Assembly: GCF_006715285.1 (NCBI RefSeq)
Contig: NZ_VFMX01000001.1
Coordinates: 3,038,001-3,102,000 of the forward strand
Length of the DNA stretch: 64,000 nt
DNA from: Arthrobacter sp. SLBN-83
GTDB lineage: Bacteria; Actinomycetota; Actinomycetes; Actinomycetales; Micrococcaceae
Reading direction: 5' to 3'
Part shown: piece by piece, positions 61,586 through 64,000 of the stretch
Layout: every line of letters starts with the position of its first letter
How positions within the stretch are numbered: the stretch's first letter is position 1
Made by a program: the position numbers and the translations under genes
The notes under the pieces: generated by a model
What the model saw: the letters and a program-made list of their open reading frames with translations, nothing else
What the model was told of the DNA's origin: nothing
Database searches by the model: none

Positions 61586-63304
61586 ATGAGTGACAGCCGG
61601 ATCGCAACCGATACCAAGCCTGACATCAAGCCCCGCAGCCGCGTCGTAACCGACGGAATCCATGCAGCCCCAGCGCGGGGCATGTTCCGGGCCGTCGGCA
61701 TGGGTGACGACGACTTCGCCAAGCCCCAGGTGGGTGTGGCCAGCTCGTGGAATGAAATCACCCCCTGCAACCTTTCCCTTAACCGGCTTGCCCAGGGCGC
61801 CAAGGAAGGCGTCCACGCAGGCGGCGGCTTCCCCATGCAGTTCGGCACCATCTCCGTGTCCGACGGCATCTCCATGGGCCACGAAGGAATGCACTTTTCC
61901 CTGGTCTCCCGCGAAGTCATCGCCGACTCCGTCGAGACTGTGATGCAGGCCGAGCGGATCGACGGTTCCGTCCTGCTGGCTGGCTGTGACAAGTCCCTGC
62001 CCGGCATGCTCATGGCGGCCGCCCGGCTGGACCTTGCCAGCGTCTTCCTCTACGCGGGGTCCATTATGCCCGGCTGGGTCAAGCTCGAGGACGGTTCCGA
62101 GAAGGAAGTCACCCTCATCGACGCCTTCGAAGCCGTCGGCGCCTGCGCGGCCGGCAAGATGAGCATGGAAGACCTGACCCGCATCGAAAAGGCCATTTGC
62201 CCTGGCGAAGGGGCCTGCGGCGGAATGTACACGGCCAACACGATGGCCTGCATCGGCGAGGCCCTTGGCATGTCCCTCCCCGGCTCCGCCGCCCCTCCCT
62301 CGGCAGACCGCCGTCGTGATGAGTTCGCGCGCAAGTCCGGCGAAGCGGTGGTCAACCTGCTGCGCCTGGGCATTACGGCACGCGACATCATGACGCGGGA
62401 GGCCTTTGAAAACGCCATCGCCGTCACCATGGCTTTCGGCGGCTCCACCAACGCCGTCCTGCACCTGCTGGCCATCGCGCGTGAAGCCGAGGTTGAACTG
62501 ACCCTTGACGACTTCAACCGCATTGGGGACAGGATTCCGCACCTGGGCGACCTCAAGCCGTTCGGCCGCTACGTCATGACCGACGTCGACAGGATCGGCG
62601 GCGTGCCGGTGATCATGAAGGCACTGCTGGACGCCGGCCTGCTGCACGGCGACTGCCTCACCGTCACGGGCAAGACCGTCGCGGAAAACCTCGCCGCGAT
62701 CAACCCGCCGGACGTCGACGGCAAGATCCTGCGTGCCCTGGACAATCCCATCCACAAGACCGGCGGCATCACCATCCTGCACGGATCGATGGCCCCCGAG
62801 GGCGCCGTGGTCAAGAGCGCCGGGTTCGACGCCGACGTCTTCGAAGGAACAGCCCGCGTCTTCGAGCGCGAACAGGGCGCCCTGGACGCACTGGACAATG
62901 GCCAGATCCATGCCGGAGACGTCGTGGTGATCCGCTATGAGGGCCCCAAGGGCGGCCCGGGCATGCGCGAAATGCTTGCGATCACCGGCGCCATCAAGGG
63001 TGCCGGCCTGGGCAAGGACGTCCTGCTCCTTACTGACGGGCGGTTCTCAGGCGGCACCACAGGCCTGTGCATTGGGCACGTTGCGCCGGAAGCGGTGGAC
63101 GGCGGCCCCATCGCCTTCGTCAAGGACGGTGACAGGATCCGGGTGGATATCGCCGCTCGCACCTTCGATCTGCTGGTGGACGACGCGGAACTCGAGGCCC
63201 GCAAGGTGGGCTGGGAGCCCCTGCCGGCCAGGTACACCAAGGGCGTGCTGGCCAAGTACGCCAAGCTGGTCCACAGCGCCAGCCAGGGCGCCTGGACCGG
63301 CTGA
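61586..63304 (+). CDS. ilvD: Dihydroxy-acid dehydratase
   Basis: 572-aa Fe-S enzyme that dehydrates the dihydroxy acids of valine and isoleucine synthesis, two steps after acetolactate synthase. Blocks: [123 protein letters not shown], and the C-terminal [19 protein letters not shown]. The three cluster cysteines are visible (in TPCNL, AGCDKS, GACGG). Length is that of the 570-aa group. It shares the pathway with ilvB. Confidence 0.97.
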   Translation: MSDSRIATDTKPDIKPRSRVVTDGIHAAPARGMFRAVGMGDDDFAKPQVGVASSWNEITPCNLSLNRLAQGAKEGVHAGGGFPMQFGTISVSDGISMGHEGMHFSLVSREVIADSVETVMQAERIDGSVLLAGCDKSLPGMLMAAARLDLASVFLYAGSIMPGWVKLEDGSEKEVTLIDAFEAVGACAAGKMSMEDLTRIEKAICPGEGACGGMYTANTMACIGEALGMSLPGSAAPPSADRRRDEFARKSGEAVVNLLRLGITARDIMTREAFENAIAVTMAFGGSTNAVLHLLAIAREAEVELTLDDFNRIGDRIPHLGDLKPFGRYVMTDVDRIGGVPVIMKALLDAGLLHGDCLTVTGKTVAENLAAINPPDVDGKILRALDNPIHKTGGITILHGSMAPEGAVVKSAGFDADVFEGTARVFEREQGALDALDNGQIHAGDVVVIRYEGPKGGPGMREMLAITGAIKGAGLGKDVLLLTDGRFSGGTTGLCIGHVAPEAVDGGPIAFVKDGDRIRVDIAARTFDLLVDDAELEARKVGWEPLPARYTKGVLAKYAKLVHSASQGAWTG

Positions 63305-63346
63305 TGTGAATTCCTCAGGGGCCTCCCGCGGAGAATCGCCCGCCGT

Positions 63347-63510
63347 AGGCGGCAGGGCTTAATAAGGGCTGATCCGAGGGGCCCGGCAGGACGCCGCTCG
63401 CGCCGGGCCGCCGGGGGAGGAACATCCCGCTTCTCCGGACGTGCCTGCGGAGGCGGCAGGGCTTAATAAGGGATGACCCGAGGGCCCCGGACTGACGGCG
63501 CTTGCGCCGG
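63347..63510. repeat. Two imperfect ~60-bp direct repeats after ilvD
   Basis: Both copies start AGGCGGCAGGGCTTAATAAG, contain a CCGAGGG-CCCGG block and end in a CGC-rich hairpin piece (CGGCGCTTGCGCCG in the second). They are offset by 104 bases. Probably a small intergenic repeat of this lineage; possibly the ilvD terminator region duplicated. Confidence 0.7.
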
Positions 63511-63532
63511 AAGTTTGGGGTAGGGTCATTCC

Positions 63533-63550
63533 GTGGACATTGTGGTCCAC
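63533..63550. promoter_or_regulatory. Palindrome overlapping the ilvB -35 region
   Basis: GTGGAC and GTCCAC flank six bases. It ends nine bases before the TAGGGT hexamer, so it would cover the -35 region. Candidate operator for a repressor. Confidence 0.5.
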
Positions 63551-63559
63551 ATGGTGAGA

Positions 63560-63565
63560 TAGGGT
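63560..63565 (+). promoter_or_regulatory. -10 box of the ilvB promoter
   Basis: TAGGGT. Transcription from here would start near 63572 and include the leader peptide and the attenuator. Confidence 0.45.
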
Positions 63566-63610
63566 TGTTGCTCGTTGACACCCATCTTGCCAAGAGGGAA
63601 AACTGAACGC

Positions 63611-63667
63611 ATGACTTTCGTTACCGCCGGCACCGTCGTCGTCCTTACCAAGCGCGTGGCACATTAG
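63611..63667 (+). CDS. ilvB leader peptide
   Basis: 18 codons, MTFVTAGTVVVLTKRVAH, ending TAG. Three GTC valine codons in a row, a leucine and further valines (five Val and one Leu in 18) are placed 20-50 bases before a terminator. Charged Val- or Leu-tRNA shortage would stall the ribosome here and let the downstream genes be read. A weak AGAGGG lies upstream. It is too short to be found by length alone; position and codon content support it. Confidence 0.88.
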   Translation: MTFVTAGTVVVLTKRVAH

Positions 63668-63730
63668 CCTCCTGGTAACGAACCGTCACGCGCAAACCCC
63701 TCAAAAGCCGCCAGGCCGAGGGGTTTTTTT
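63617..63730 (+). promoter_or_regulatory. ilvB attenuator: competing RNA structures and terminator
   Basis: Alternative pairs are present: TTCGTTACC (63617-63625) with GGTAACGAA (63674-63682), perfect over nine bases, and GCGCGTG (63652-63658) with CACGCGC (63687-63693). The terminator stem AAACCCCTC (63694-63702) with GAGGGGTTT (63718-63726) and its T-run follow. The 7-bp pair and the terminator stem are adjacent, so ribosome position decides which forms. Confidence 0.75.
63694..63730 (+). terminator. Terminator of the ilvB attenuator
   Basis: 9-bp stem AAACCCCTC with GAGGGGTTT, a 15-base loop and seven T in total after the G-run. Confidence 0.85.
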
Positions 63731-63786
63731 ATTCCCACCGTTATAACCAGTTCCAAAACCAGAGAAGATCCACAAGGAAGAGTCCG

Positions 63787-64000
63787 ATGAGCAAAGGATC
63801 GCCCATCAGCCCCTCGCTGATGGCCACCAAGTCCGCTGGAGCCGCCAAGGCTCCGGAACGCGCCGACCGGACGGCTGACCATGCCGCCGTCGTCGCCGAC
63901 CTTGCTGCCGTCTCTCCTGTCCTTGGGCCGAACAACGTCGTACCCCCGACGGTGATGACCGGCTCGCAAGCAATCGTCCGCTCGCTCGAAGAACTCGGCG
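63787..64000 (+). CDS. ilvB: Acetolactate synthase large subunit, N-terminal part (runs off the right edge)
   Basis: Thiamine-diphosphate enzyme that makes acetolactate or acetohydroxybutyrate, the first common step of branched-chain amino-acid synthesis. Only 71 codons are in the window. The first 55 form the variable leader typical of actinobacterial IlvB (Ala/Pro/Asp-rich), and TGSQAIVRSLEELG at the end is the start of the pyrophosphate-domain helix. AAGGAAG lies before the ATG. Its expression is set by the leader and attenuator. The rest, and ilvN and ilvC if present, lie outside. Confidence 0.93.
   Translation, partial: MSKGSPISPSLMATKSAGAAKAPERADRTADHAAVVADLAAVSPVLGPNNVVPPTVMTGSQAIVRSLEELG

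Larger units (their letters stand above)
63305..63610. other. Gene-free stretch between ilvD and the ilvB leader peptide
   Basis: No gene recognised. It holds two imperfect 60-base direct repeats (63347-63406, 63451-63510), an 18-bp palindrome (63533-63550) and the ilvB promoter -10 (63560-63565). Confidence 0.75.

Overview
The window is about 64 kb of GC-rich chromosome from an actinobacterium. NucS-type mismatch repair, ClpS with a DUF2017 partner, DUF3039, many leaderless-looking promoters and overlapping stop/start codons all fit this, and the protein sequences look most like Micrococcaceae (Arthrobacter/Pseudarthrobacter). The family-level assignment is inferred from protein resemblance alone. 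I saw no rRNA, phage, transposase, integrase or CRISPR array. The region reads as a core chromosome with small accessory features.

Layout. 0-6 kb: cold-shock gene start, nucS, a small Cys/His protein, a hydrolase, an AI-2E-type permease and a large secreted/membrane protein. 6-13 kb: a redox-dead thioredoxin-TPR protein, an Old Yellow Enzyme, a Na+/H+ antiporter fused to a UBP zinc finger, an ABC exporter and nagB. 13-22 kb: DUF3039-helicase pair, NAD salvage genes (pncB-pncA), clpS-DUF2017, then murI-MBL-rph-rdgB. 22-31 kb: DedA, exonuclease-BRCT, ADP-ribosylglycohydrolase, aquaporin, sbcD-sbcC. 31-38 kb: transporters, an IclR regulator and hydrolases. 38-44 kb: the nrtR-nadA-nadB-nadC-nadS operon for de novo NAD synthesis. 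44-56 kb: GtrA, DUF1684, lipoprotein, transglutaminase, LLM-MarR operon, RND exporter, mqo, an orphan Tat lipoprotein and a fasciclin protein. 56-64 kb: two tRNAs (Leu-TAG, Lys-CTT), bcp/marR, a tandem hairpin repeat, a PQQ-type sugar dehydrogenase, ilvD, and the attenuated leader of ilvB, which runs off the right end.

How the parts work together. NAD metabolism is concentrated here: nicotinamide salvage (pncA, pncB), quinolinate-based synthesis (nadABC) with its own cysteine desulfurase, and a Nudix-type regulator with a strong palindrome over its promoter. Branched-chain amino-acid synthesis is represented by ilvD and by ilvB, which has a classic Val-rich leader peptide and terminator. DNA maintenance genes (nucS, sbcCD, exonuclease-BRCT, helicase, rdgB) are scattered through the left half.

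The most notable observations are: (1) a repeated architecture in which a TANNNT -10 box sits 6-7 bases before the start codon of about twenty genes, implying leaderless transcripts; (2) the 29-bp palindrome before the nad operon; (3) the ilvB attenuator; (4) an in-frame TGA four codons after a strong ribosome-binding site in an MFS gene, with that site held in a hairpin loop; (5) a tandem duplication of the region downstream of marR carrying nested hairpins; and (6) several domain fusions.
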